Source: Mycobacterium sp. 852002-50816_SCH5313054-b
Lineage (GTDB): Bacteria; Actinomycetota; Actinomycetes; Mycobacteriales; Mycobacteriaceae
Assembly (NCBI RefSeq): GCF_001667185.1
Contig: NZ_LZIC01000112.1
Location: forward strand, 1-58,729
Direction of reading: 5' to 3'
DNA length: 58,729 nt
Shown here: in pieces, positions 25,286-33,087 of the stretch
Layout of the letters: the number at the start of each line of letters is the position of its first letter
Position numbering within the stretch: the stretch's first letter is position 1
The notes under the pieces: generated by a model
What the model was told of the DNA's origin: nothing
Databases searched by the model: none
The model's input: the letters and a program-made list of their open reading frames with translations, nothing else
Made by a program: the position numbers and the translations under genes

Positions 25286-25771
25286 TCAACGGCGCCGATA
25301 GGCGGCGTTTCGTCGTACCCGAATGTCCGCTGAGCGCTTCTTCGGGCTGCCGGTATCGGCGGTCACGCAGACCCCGAGCGTTCGGCCGGTGTCGGCGTCG
25401 ACGAACGACAAGGGAGCCGCTCCGTCGTGCAGGTACGTGTCACCCCACTGCACCAGCGACATGAAGATCGGAAGCAGGTCCTCCCCGGCCTCGGTCAGCC
25501 GGTACTCGTGTCGCGCACGGCGTCCCGGTACCTGATAGGGAATGCGGGCAACGATCCGCGCCGACTCAAGCTGTTTGAGCGCGCGGGAGACCGCCGGCGC
25601 CGATGTTCCGATCCGCTCCACAAAATCCTCGAACCGCGTTGTCCCGAAGAATAATTCACGGATCACCTGGAAAGCTGTCTTGGTGCTGAGCAGCTCGAGC
25701 ACGTTCGACATCGAGCAGGCGTCGCCGATCGACCACTGCTGCCGGTCTCGCAGCTGCTCCTCGAACTCCAT
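25286..25771 (-). CDS. HxlR-family transcriptional regulator
   Basis: A 161-residue winged helix-turn-helix protein. The N-terminal C19 in GDACSMSNVLELLSTK is in the position used for redox or electrophile sensing in many HxlR proteins. The recognition helix lies in GTSAPAVSRALKQLE, and the wing is IPYQVPGRRARHEYRLTEAG. It is divergent to the NmrA-like reductase with 98 bases between the starts, where two matching inverted repeats lie. The arrangement implies autoregulation and control of the reductase operon in response to a quinone, aldehyde or similar electrophile. Confidence 0.92.
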   Translation of the reverse strand: MEFEEQLRDRQQWSIGDACSMSNVLELLSTKTAFQVIRELFFGTTRFEDFVERIGTSAPAVSRALKQLESARIVARIPYQVPGRRARHEYRLTEAGEDLLPIFMSLVQWGDTYLHDGAAPLSFVDADTGRTLGVCVTADTGSPKKRSADIRVRRNAAYRRR

Positions 25772-25785
25772 GCGGGTCCCTTCTA

Positions 25786-25803
25786 ACTAATGCTTGCGTT
25801 ACT
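25786..25803. promoter_or_regulatory. HxlR operator candidate, site 1
   Basis: ACTAATG-CTTG-CGTTACT is an imperfect 7-4-7 inverted repeat, 14 bases upstream of the HxlR start. It matches site 2 in architecture and at 12 of 14 arm positions. Confidence 0.65.
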
Positions 25804-25825
25804 CAGCAATCGATGGTTACATCTT

Positions 25826-25843
25826 ACTAACGACACCGTTAGT
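25826..25843. promoter_or_regulatory. HxlR operator candidate, site 2
   Basis: ACTAACG-ACAC-CGTTAGT is a perfect 7-4-7 inverted repeat, 26 bases upstream of the NmrA-like start. It is centred 40 bases from site 1, about four helical turns, so both sites face the same side of the DNA. Confidence 0.72.
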
Positions 25844-25869
25844 CAGCAAGAACCCCCGGAGGGAAAGAC

Positions 25870-26790
25870 ATGTCATCCGATCGGCTGTTCCTCATCACCG
25901 GCGCCACCGGCAACACCGGCGCGCCCACCGTGCGTCTCCTGCGCGAAGCCGGCCACCGAGTGCGAGCATTCGTGCACCGCGCTGACCGGCGCTCCGAGGC
26001 GCTGGCCGCGGTCGGCGCGGAGGTCGTCGAAGGCGACCTGCTGGATTTCCGCGCGGTGAGCTCGGCGATCTCCGGTGTCAGCGCCGCCTACTTCTGCTAC
26101 CCCATTGCCCCGGGCGGCCTGCTGCCCGCCACCGCCATCTTCGCCCAGGCCGCCAGCGAGGCCGGCGTCGATACGGTGGTCAACATGTCTCAGATCTCGG
26201 CGCGGCGTGAGGCGAAAAGCCATGCCGCCCAGCAGCATTGGCTCGCCGAGCGGCTACTCGACCGCTCCGCGTTCGGCACCACCCACCTGCGCCCGACCTT
26301 CTTCGCGGAGTGGTTGACATGGCAATGGCTTCGCAACGCCAACGAAGGGGTGCTGCCGCTGCCGTTCGGCAACGGTCGCCACGCTCCCATCGCCGGATAC
26401 GACCAGGCCCGGGTGATCGCCGCGATCCTGCAAAACCCCGCCCCGCACGACCGCCAGGTCTACCCGCTGGTCGGCGCCGAAGAGCTCGACCACTATGCCA
26501 TCGCCGATCAAATGGCGGACACGCTCGGCATCCCGGTTCGCTACGAGCCGGTCGACATCCCCGCGTTCGCGGCGGCCCTGACCGCCCACGGTATGACGCC
26601 CTTTTTGGTGCAACACCTCAGCAGCGTCGCCCAGGACTACCGGGACGGCATTTTCGCCGGCGAGAACAATCTCGTCGAGGTCGTCGGCGGATACAAACCC
26701 ATGACCGTGGCCGAGTTCGTCACCGCCAACCGCGCCGCCTTCGAACGCGACGGCCGCGTCGCGCTGCGCGAGTTGCTCTCGGCGGCCTGA
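25870..26790 (+). CDS. NmrA-like NAD(P)-binding oxidoreductase
   Basis: A 306-residue atypical short-chain dehydrogenase with the dinucleotide motif GATGNTGAPT (residues 11-20) and VVEGDLLD after strand 4. NmrA/QOR2-type proteins bind NADP(H) and act as quinone reductases or redox sensors. A GGAGGG site precedes the ATG at 25870. Its promoter carries the HxlR site, so it is probably derepressed by electrophilic stress. It is followed 47 bases later by an uncharacterised gene with its own AGGAGA ribosome site. Confidence 0.9.
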   Translation: MSSDRLFLITGATGNTGAPTVRLLREAGHRVRAFVHRADRRSEALAAVGAEVVEGDLLDFRAVSSAISGVSAAYFCYPIAPGGLLPATAIFAQAASEAGVDTVVNMSQISARREAKSHAAQQHWLAERLLDRSAFGTTHLRPTFFAEWLTWQWLRNANEGVLPLPFGNGRHAPIAGYDQARVIAAILQNPAPHDRQVYPLVGAEELDHYAIADQMADTLGIPVRYEPVDIPAFAAALTAHGMTPFLVQHLSSVAQDYRDGIFAGENNLVEVVGGYKPMTVAEFVTANRAAFERDGRVALRELLSAA

Positions 26791-26837
26791 GGCCTGACCA
26801 AACCCATTGCTGTGCTGAGCCGTTAGGAGAACACAAC

Positions 26838-27575
26838 ATGAGCGATCTGCTCGACGACGCCGTCGCCGCGCACGGCGGCATGAAGCGGTGGCGTGAGGTC
26901 CGCACCGTGTCCACCAGTCTGCGATCCTGGGGGCGGACCTGGTCGCTTAAAGGCCAACCGACCCTGCTTGCCGCCGGGCGCGCCGAGGCCGAGACCGCCA
27001 GGCAGGCGCTGCAATTCCATCCGTTCACCGGCGAGGACGCGCGCGGCTTCTACACCGCCGACCGGGTCTGGATCGAGGCCGCGGACGGGACGATCCTGGA
27101 GGATCGCCGGAATCCGCGCGACGCCTTCGCCGGGCACGCTCTGCAAACACCGTGGGATCACTTGCACGGCTTGTACTTCGCCGGCTACGCACTGTGGAAT
27201 TACTTCAACCTGCCGTTTGTGGCAACCAGACCCGATGTCGACGCGCAGGAGATCGATCCCTGGCACGAGGGACCCGGACAGGACTGGCGGCGGCTGCGGC
27301 TGACGTTCCCGTCCCAGATCGCCACCCACTGTCCCGTGCAGGTTCTCTACATCAACGATGACGGGCTCATCGCCCGGCATGACTACGCACCCGAGGTCCT
27401 CGGCTCCAACCCCGCCGCCCACTACCTGTACGACTACGCCGACTACGACGGAATCATGTTCCCCGGGAAGCGAAAAGTGTTGCCGCGTCCCGCCGATAAC
27501 CGTCCGGCGTCGCCGGCCGATCCCGAATCCTTGCTGATCGGCATCGAATTCGCGGGGGACTACGCCCTGGCCTGA
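26838..27575 (+). CDS. Uncharacterised protein in an operon with the NmrA-like gene
   Basis: A 245-residue protein I do not recognise as a named family. It starts with DDAVAAHGGMKRWREVRTVS, an AHGG-x4-W pattern seen in LolA-like or outer-surface lipid-binding proteins, but no signal peptide is present. It is rich in Trp and Tyr (FAGYALWNYFNLPF, YLYDYADYDG), suggesting a beta barrel that could bind a hydrophobic ligand. AGGAGA precedes the ATG. Co-transcription with the reductase is likely from the 47-base gap. A role in handling the same substrate is inference. Confidence 0.75.
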   Translation: MSDLLDDAVAAHGGMKRWREVRTVSTSLRSWGRTWSLKGQPTLLAAGRAEAETARQALQFHPFTGEDARGFYTADRVWIEAADGTILEDRRNPRDAFAGHALQTPWDHLHGLYFAGYALWNYFNLPFVATRPDVDAQEIDPWHEGPGQDWRRLRLTFPSQIATHCPVQVLYINDDGLIARHDYAPEVLGSNPAAHYLYDYADYDGIMFPGKRKVLPRPADNRPASPADPESLLIGIEFAGDYALA

Positions 27576-27588
27576 CCGCCCTAAGGGC

Positions 27589-27594
27589 TAGGCT
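27589..27594 (+). promoter_or_regulatory. -10 hexamer of dapE, leaderless
   Basis: TAGGCT ends 6 bases before the GTG at 27601. Confidence 0.6.
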
Positions 27595-27600
27595 GGTTTC

Positions 27601-28665
27601 GTGCTGGACTTGCGCGGGGATCCGATCGAGTTGACCGCTGCGCTGGTCGACATCCCCAGTGAATCGCGCGACGAGGCGCGCCTGGCCGACGAGGTGGAGG
27701 CCGCCCTGCGCGCCCAGACGTCGGGCTTCGAGATCGTCCGCAACGGCAATGCGGTGCTGGCGCGCACGCGGGGGCAGCGGCGCACGCGCGTGCTGCTGGC
27801 CGGGCACCTCGACACCGTCCCGGTGGCCGGCAACCTGCCCAGCCGCCGCGAGGGCGGGGACCTGTACGGCTGCGGCACCGCGGACATGAAGGCCGGCGAC
27901 GCCGTCTTTCTGCACCTGGCCGCGACCGTGGCCGAACCGGCGCACGACCTGACGCTGGTGTTCTACGACTGCGAGGAAATCGACGCCGCCGCAAACGGTT
28001 TGGGCCGCATCGAGCGCGAGCTGCCGGACTGGCTGGCCGCCGACGTCGCCATCCTGGGCGAGCCCACCGGCGGCTACATCGAGGCGGGCTGCCAGGGCAC
28101 CCTGCGCGTGCTGATCAGCGCGACCGGGACGCGCGCGCATTCGGCGCGAGCCTGGTTGGGCGACAACGCCATTCACAAGCTTGGCGCCGTGCTGGACCGG
28201 CTGGCCTCCTACAGCGCGCGTCGCGTCGACATCGACGGTTGCGAATATCGGGAGGGCCTGTCGGCGGTGCGCATCGACGGCGGCGTGGCCGGCAACGTGA
28301 TACCCGACGCCGCCTCGCTGACGGTCAACTTCCGCTTCGCCCCGGACCGGTCGGTGGCCGCGGCGCTGCAACACGTGCGGGAGGTGTTCGACGGGCTGGA
28401 CGTGCACATCGAGCAGACCGACGCCGCCGCGGGCGCGCTGCCCGGCCTGTCCCAGCCCGCCGCCAAGGCGCTGGTCGAGGCCGCCGGCGGGCGGGTCCGG
28501 GCGAAATACGGCTGGACGGACGTGGCGCGGTTCGCCGCGTTGGGCATCCCCGCGGTCAATTTCGGCCCGGGCGACCCCAACCTGGCGCACACCCGCGACG
28601 AACGGGTGCCGGTCGCCAACATCACCGCCGCCGTGGAGATGCTGCGGCGCTACCTGAGCGCGTAG
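27601..28665 (+). CDS. dapE: Succinyl-diaminopimelate desuccinylase
   Basis: DapE, 354 residues, the M20 zinc metallopeptidase that hydrolyses N-succinyl-LL-diaminopimelate, as in Rv1202. Metal-site motifs are AGHLDTVP, CGTADMKAGD, the catalytic CEEID (Glu-Glu) and ILGEPT. The dimerisation domain sits in the middle (GTLRVLISATGTRAHSARAW). The GTG start follows TAGGCT directly. It shares the lysine/DAP pathway with dapD at 23877, from which it is separated by the EthD/HxlR/NmrA block. It is convergent with the GH5 gene, 10 bases apart. Confidence 0.96.
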   Translation: MLDLRGDPIELTAALVDIPSESRDEARLADEVEAALRAQTSGFEIVRNGNAVLARTRGQRRTRVLLAGHLDTVPVAGNLPSRREGGDLYGCGTADMKAGDAVFLHLAATVAEPAHDLTLVFYDCEEIDAAANGLGRIERELPDWLAADVAILGEPTGGYIEAGCQGTLRVLISATGTRAHSARAWLGDNAIHKLGAVLDRLASYSARRVDIDGCEYREGLSAVRIDGGVAGNVIPDAASLTVNFRFAPDRSVAAALQHVREVFDGLDVHIEQTDAAAGALPGLSQPAAKALVEAAGGRVRAKYGWTDVARFAALGIPAVNFGPGDPNLAHTRDERVPVANITAAVEMLRRYLSA

Positions 28666-28675
28666 CGGCGCAGAT

Positions 28676-30175
28676 TTACGCCGGCGCCACGACCACGTCG
28701 ACCCGGCCGGCGCCCGCGGTCGCCACCACGGCCAGCACGGGAGCGTTGGGCGGCGAAACCACTTGTCCGCCTGTGACACTCACCTGGTAGCCGCTCGGAT
28801 ACTCGACGGGCGGCACCGAGATGAGCGTCCGCGCGCCGGGCGCGAAGCCGCCCGCGCGGTCGGCCCGCTCGGTCGTGTAGCACAGCCGGAATACGCCCGA
28901 CCGAAACGACCAGTCCCGCGGCGTGCCGGCGACCACCTGGGGGTAGGGGGAGGCGAGCACCCCGAGCTTCGGGAGGTTGACGTTGGCGCCCGTCGGCGGC
29001 TGGGCGGGGTTGAACACCAGCGCCTGGTCGGTCGGCGACGAGCTCGTCTTGTCGTTGCCGGTATAGGCCCACTCCAACCAGCCCATCCGCTGGTGATCGG
29101 TGTGGCGCATCACCTCGGCGAGGTTGTTGAGGTCGTTGGTGGCGCCGAACTCCGTCAGCAGCGGCGGGATGTGGTGGAAGTCCCCGTAGAGGTTGGCGTT
29201 GGTGATCGTGAGGCCGTCCTGGAAGCGGCAGGTGATGTTCTTGTGCAACGCCGACTCGATGGCGCAGTAGTCGTGGAAGGAGAACCCGGTGCTCGGGTCG
29301 GCCACGCCGCCGATGTCGGTGTGGACGCCCTCGTCGGACAGCGTGTTCGGCTCGAAGAACACCATGGTGGTGGGGTCGGCCGTGCGAATGACCGGCACGA
29401 CCTTGCGGTAAAACACGGTCAGCTTGTGGTCCTGGATCGGGCAGCCCAGCACGAAGTTGAAGCAGCCCTCCCAGATGAAGCCGGGCCACGGCTCGTTCAA
29501 AATCTCGTAGCCGAAGACGCCCGGGTTGCCGTGGAAGAAGCCGGCGACGTGCGCCCACGCGCGCGCGTAGTGGTCCTGCAGCCCGATCCCGTCGGGCGCC
29601 GGGGCGTCCCGCCAGAAGGCGTTCCAGGCGAACTCCTCGGCGGGGTTGAGGAAGTAGTTGCCGGGGAAGCCCAGCTGCGGGTTGGGCAGCCCATCCGTCT
29701 TGACCGCCCAGGCCGGCGCCCCCTCGCCCTGGAACGCCTCGTTGTAGAGGTCCTGATGGAAGTCGAGCAGGCTGACGATGCCGTGCGACGCCAGCGTCGC
29801 CACGGTCTGCGCGATCGAGTTGAGATAGTTGTCGTCGTAGCTGAGCGGCTGCGGCTCCACGGCGGCCCAGATGACCCCCAGCCGCATCGCGTTGAACCCG
29901 TTGGCCTGCAGGAAGGCCGCGTCGTCGTCGCCGAACCCGCCGGCCGACGGCTCGTAGGGCGGCAGCTTGTAGACCTGGTTGAGCCCGTGCAGGATGACGA
30001 CGCGCCCGTCGGCGTCGGTCATCCAGCGCCCGGCGTGGCCGAGCGGCAGCGTGGGCCCGGCCAGCGCGGCCTGGGCGGTGGGCGGGGCAACGACCGAGGA
30101 CGCGTCAGTCGTCAGCGCGGCGATCAGCAAACCGGCCGCAAGCAGTCTGGCCGCGCGCGAAGGGCGGATACGCAT
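28676..30175 (-). CDS. Secreted GH5 glycoside hydrolase, endoglycoceramidase-like
   Basis: A 499-residue exported enzyme. A signal peptide covers about residues 1-36, with the positive start MRIRPSRAAR, a hydrophobic core LLAAGLLIAALT and an Ala-x-Ala site near AQAALAG. The GH5 acid/base Glu is E228 in EILNEPW, and the nucleophile is E342 in LLTEFGATND. The segment LLDFHQDLYNEAFQGEGAPAW is typical of the endoglycoceramidase group, which cleaves between oligosaccharide and ceramide of glycosphingolipids. Four or more Cys could form disulfides. A GGAGG site fixes the ATG at 30175. M. tuberculosis has Rv1203c here, not this gene. A host- or self-glycolipid target is inferred. Confidence 0.9.
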   Translation of the reverse strand: MRIRPSRAARLLAAGLLIAALTTDASSVVAPPTAQAALAGPTLPLGHAGRWMTDADGRVVILHGLNQVYKLPPYEPSAGGFGDDDAAFLQANGFNAMRLGVIWAAVEPQPLSYDDNYLNSIAQTVATLASHGIVSLLDFHQDLYNEAFQGEGAPAWAVKTDGLPNPQLGFPGNYFLNPAEEFAWNAFWRDAPAPDGIGLQDHYARAWAHVAGFFHGNPGVFGYEILNEPWPGFIWEGCFNFVLGCPIQDHKLTVFYRKVVPVIRTADPTTMVFFEPNTLSDEGVHTDIGGVADPSTGFSFHDYCAIESALHKNITCRFQDGLTITNANLYGDFHHIPPLLTEFGATNDLNNLAEVMRHTDHQRMGWLEWAYTGNDKTSSSPTDQALVFNPAQPPTGANVNLPKLGVLASPYPQVVAGTPRDWSFRSGVFRLCYTTERADRAGGFAPGARTLISVPPVEYPSGYQVSVTGGQVVSPPNAPVLAVVATAGAGRVDVVVAPA

Positions 30176-30289
30176 CCAGCCTCCCACCGCCGAGCGATAT
30201 CACTTTCGGAAACAGTGAGGCGTAATAGTCACTGCGGTAACACGGCGGCGTCACGGTTCGCGCACGATGCGGCCAGGGTGTTTGCGCCC

Positions 30290-32404
30290 CTAACCGCCGA
30301 GGCGGTCCGCCTGCGCGGCGGCATCGGCGGCCGCCGCCCGCATCCCGACCGCCGCGAGCTGCTCCGCGGCGGCCCGCAGCGCCGCGCCGTCACCGGCCGC
30401 CAAGGCCCGCGCGTGGGCTAACGCGAGCCCGCCCACCGCGCAGTCGACCTCGCCGCACAACCGGGCCAGGGGATCCGCCGCGCGGGTGTCCCCAAGGCGG
30501 ACGGCCTCGTGCCAGGCGCGCAGCGCCACGGCCGACTGCCCGCCGCGTTCGGCCATCCGGGCGGCGTCGCGGGCGGCGGCCACCGCGCCGTGCGCGTCGC
30601 GCATCGTGGCCAGCCGCCACGCCCGCGCCACGCCGAGCTCGGGGCCGAACAGCGCCGACTTGGTGCCGTGCCGGGACTCGGCCCTGCTCAAGGCCTTTGC
30701 CGTCGCGGCGGTGTCGCCCTGCTGGGCCAGCGCGAAAGCCAGCAGCGTCAGCGACAGCGGCCCCCACGAGTAGCCGGTGCGTTCCAGGGTGGCGGCCGCC
30801 GGGCCGAGCAGCGCCGCGGCCTGGCCGAATTCGCCGTCGGCGATCAGCACGTGCGCCAGCAGGACCTCGCCGATCGCGCGGCCGGGCTGCTGCAGCTCGG
30901 CGAAGTCGGTGAACTGCTGGGCCAACGCGCGCGCGTCGGACAGCCGGCCCGCCATCAACAGCGCGGTGGTCTGGCCCAGCCCGATCGTGAAGCGCAGCAG
31001 CCCGGGATGCTCGGCGGCCAGGGCGCGCTGGGACAGCGGTTCGACGTCGCCGAACCGGCCCTGCCGCGCCGCGCACAGCACGGACGCGCTGGCGGCCCAG
31101 GCCACCGCCTGGTCGTCGGCCGCCGGCGAGTCCAGCACCTCGCCGGCGACCTTGACGGCGTAGCCGACGTTGCCCGCGTTCATCGCGAAGGTGGCGCTCA
31201 GCGCGTCGAGCGTGGTGCGCGGGCCCGCTTCCGAAAGCTTGCCGCGGATGGTCCGCAGGAAGGCGGTGGCCCGTTCGGGCTCGCTGAGCATCCAGAACTG
31301 GTTGGCCGCCCGCAGCAGCGCCCAGTCCATGAGCGCCGGCTCGGCCAGCGCACCCGCGTCGACGGCGGCCAGCAGGGCGTCGGCCTCGCGGCCACGGCCC
31401 TGCCAGGCCAGCGCGTGGGCCAGCGCCAGCCGCGCCGTCAGGCCCCCGGAGCTGTCCAGCGCCGAGCGGGCCAGTCGTTCGCCGAGCGCGAGGTCACCCA
31501 GCCGCAGCGCCTGCTGCGCGGCGGCGGCGACGTCGGGGGCGCGCTGGGGCACGTCGCTGTCGAGCGCCAGCGACGCCAGCCGCAGCCGGTCGCTGAGGTG
31601 CTCCGACGGGCGCTGCGACAGCATCCCGACCACCTCGGTGCGCCGTCGTCGCGCGTCCTCGGCGCCGAGCGTGGCCAGCGCGCGCTCGGCGAACAGCGGG
31701 TGCGCGGTGTACACCACCGGGTCGTCGGAACGCCCGCCGCGCGACCGGGTCTCCGCCGCGCCGAGCTCCTCGGCCGCGCCGACCGCGCCCGCGCCCGCGA
31801 GGGCGGTCAGGTCGGCGAGCGACAGCGGCTCCGCGACGGCGAGGTAGTCCAGCACGGCCCGGGCCGGGGCGGGCAACTCGGCGAGGAAGGCGTCGACGTC
31901 GGCGCGGCTGGTCTGCCCGCCGGGCGCCTCGATGTCGATCCGGTCCAGCAGGCCGTCGGTCCACAGGGCGGTGATGGCCTCGGGTGCCTTGTCGGAGCGG
32001 GCGGTGACGATCATCCGGGCCGTCCCGGCCAGCGCCAACTGGTACACCAGCGTGGCCGACAGCACGTCGAGTTCATGGGCGTCGTCGACGACGAGCAGCA
32101 GGTTGTCGCCGCCCAGGGAGGTCCGCGCCGCGCGCAACAGCGCCGCCGGCTTGCCGATCTCGGAAATCGCCACCAGGTGGCCGAACGCCCCGAAGGGGAC
32201 CGCGCGCTCGGTCGGGGTGCCGGTGACCCAGCGGGTGAGTGTGCCCGGGTGCGCGGCGGCGTAGCCCTCGGCGGCCAACCGGGCCAGGGTCGACTTGCCG
32301 CAGCCGTCGGGCCCGAGCGCGACGGCCCCGCGGCCGGCCAACAGGGCGCCGTTCAGCCGCTCCAGCGCCTCCTCGTGCTGGGGGACCTTCCATCGCATCG
32401 GCAC
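30290..32404 (-). CDS. STAND-type AAA ATPase without a C-terminal HTH (Rv1204c-like)
   Basis: A 704-residue protein. The Walker A is GPDGCGKS (31-38), the Walker B LLLVVDDAHE, and a sensor-like MIVTARSD follows. The rest is Ala-rich helical repeat, probably TPR-like. It resembles the ATPase part of LuxR/MalT-type STAND regulators, but the C-terminus (ADAAAQADRLGG) has no helix-turn-helix. I chose the GTG at 32404 because TAAAAT lies 7 bases before it; ATG 32398 is two codons later. It is divergent to the LOG gene. It probably acts as a signalling ATPase through protein contacts. Confidence 0.85.
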   Translation of the reverse strand: MPMRWKVPQHEEALERLNGALLAGRGAVALGPDGCGKSTLARLAAEGYAAAHPGTLTRWVTGTPTERAVPFGAFGHLVAISEIGKPAALLRAARTSLGGDNLLLVVDDAHELDVLSATLVYQLALAGTARMIVTARSDKAPEAITALWTDGLLDRIDIEAPGGQTSRADVDAFLAELPAPARAVLDYLAVAEPLSLADLTALAGAGAVGAAEELGAAETRSRGGRSDDPVVYTAHPLFAERALATLGAEDARRRRTEVVGMLSQRPSEHLSDRLRLASLALDSDVPQRAPDVAAAAQQALRLGDLALGERLARSALDSSGGLTARLALAHALAWQGRGREADALLAAVDAGALAEPALMDWALLRAANQFWMLSEPERATAFLRTIRGKLSEAGPRTTLDALSATFAMNAGNVGYAVKVAGEVLDSPAADDQAVAWAASASVLCAARQGRFGDVEPLSQRALAAEHPGLLRFTIGLGQTTALLMAGRLSDARALAQQFTDFAELQQPGRAIGEVLLAHVLIADGEFGQAAALLGPAAATLERTGYSWGPLSLTLLAFALAQQGDTAATAKALSRAESRHGTKSALFGPELGVARAWRLATMRDAHGAVAAARDAARMAERGGQSAVALRAWHEAVRLGDTRAADPLARLCGEVDCAVGGLALAHARALAAGDGAALRAAAEQLAAVGMRAAAADAAAQADRLGG

Positions 32405-32411
32405 CCGCCGG

Positions 32412-32417
32412 ATTTTA
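32412..32417 (-). promoter_or_regulatory. -10 hexamer of the STAND ATPase gene, leaderless
   Basis: TAAAAT on the minus strand, 7 bases before the GTG at 32404. It lies back to back with the LOG promoter; the two predicted transcription starts are 61 bases apart. Confidence 0.55.
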
Positions 32418-32452
32418 TTGCGCGCGGTGTGCGTGCCGCATCGGGCTTGGTC

Positions 32453-32458
32453 TACGTT
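32453..32458 (+). promoter_or_regulatory. -10 hexamer of the LOG gene, leaderless
   Basis: TACGTT ends 7 bases before the ATG at 32466. Confidence 0.6.
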
Positions 32459-32465
32459 TCGTTGT

Positions 32466-33029
32466 ATGCCCCCCGAACGCGACCCGTCAGCCGCCCGGGC
32501 GGTGTGCGTGTACTGCGCGTCCGGCCCCGAGCACGCCGAATTGCTCGCGCTCGCTTCGGAACTCGGCGAGGCGATCGCCGAGCGGGGTTGGACCCTGGTG
32601 TGGGGCGGCGGCCGGGTGTCTGCGATGGGTGCGCTGGCGAGCGCGGCGCGCGCCCGCGGCGGGCGCACGGTCGGCGTCATCCCGCAGCACCTGATGCGCC
32701 TCGAGGTCGCCGACATGCAGGCCGACGAGCTGATCGTCAGCGACACCATGCATGAGCGCAAGCAGATCATGGAGGACCGCGCCGACGCGTTCGTCGTGCT
32801 GCCCGGCGGGGTGGGCACCCTGGACGAGCTGTTCGACGCGTGGACCACCGGTTTTCTCGGGGTGCACGACAAACCCGTCGTGCTGCTGGACCCCTTCGGG
32901 CACTACGAGGGCCTGTGGCTGTGGCTGTGTGGATTGGCCGACCGCGGCTACATCACGCAAGCGGCGATGGACCGGTTGGTGCTGGTCGATAAGGTGGGTG
33001 CCGCAGTGGAGGCGTGCGCACCCGCGTGA
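32466..33029 (+). CDS. LOG family cytokinin riboside 5'-monophosphate phosphoribohydrolase
   Basis: A 187-residue lysine-decarboxylase-like (LOG) protein, the Rv1205 counterpart. The signature PGGVGTLDE (113-121) and MHERKQIM are diagnostic. It removes ribose 5-phosphate from N6-modified AMP to release free cytokinin-type bases. In M. tuberculosis Rv1205 is a proteasome substrate whose accumulation leads to aldehyde build-up and nitric-oxide sensitivity. Start at the leaderless ATG. fadD6 follows after 58 bases and may be partly co-transcribed. Confidence 0.94.
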   Translation: MPPERDPSAARAVCVYCASGPEHAELLALASELGEAIAERGWTLVWGGGRVSAMGALASAARARGGRTVGVIPQHLMRLEVADMQADELIVSDTMHERKQIMEDRADAFVVLPGGVGTLDELFDAWTTGFLGVHDKPVVLLDPFGHYEGLWLWLCGLADRGYITQAAMDRLVLVDKVGAAVEACAPA

Positions 33030-33087
33030 GATCCGGGCTCAGCTCAGCGGAAGGGCGCCGAGGGGACTTACAGGAATAGAGGAAAAC

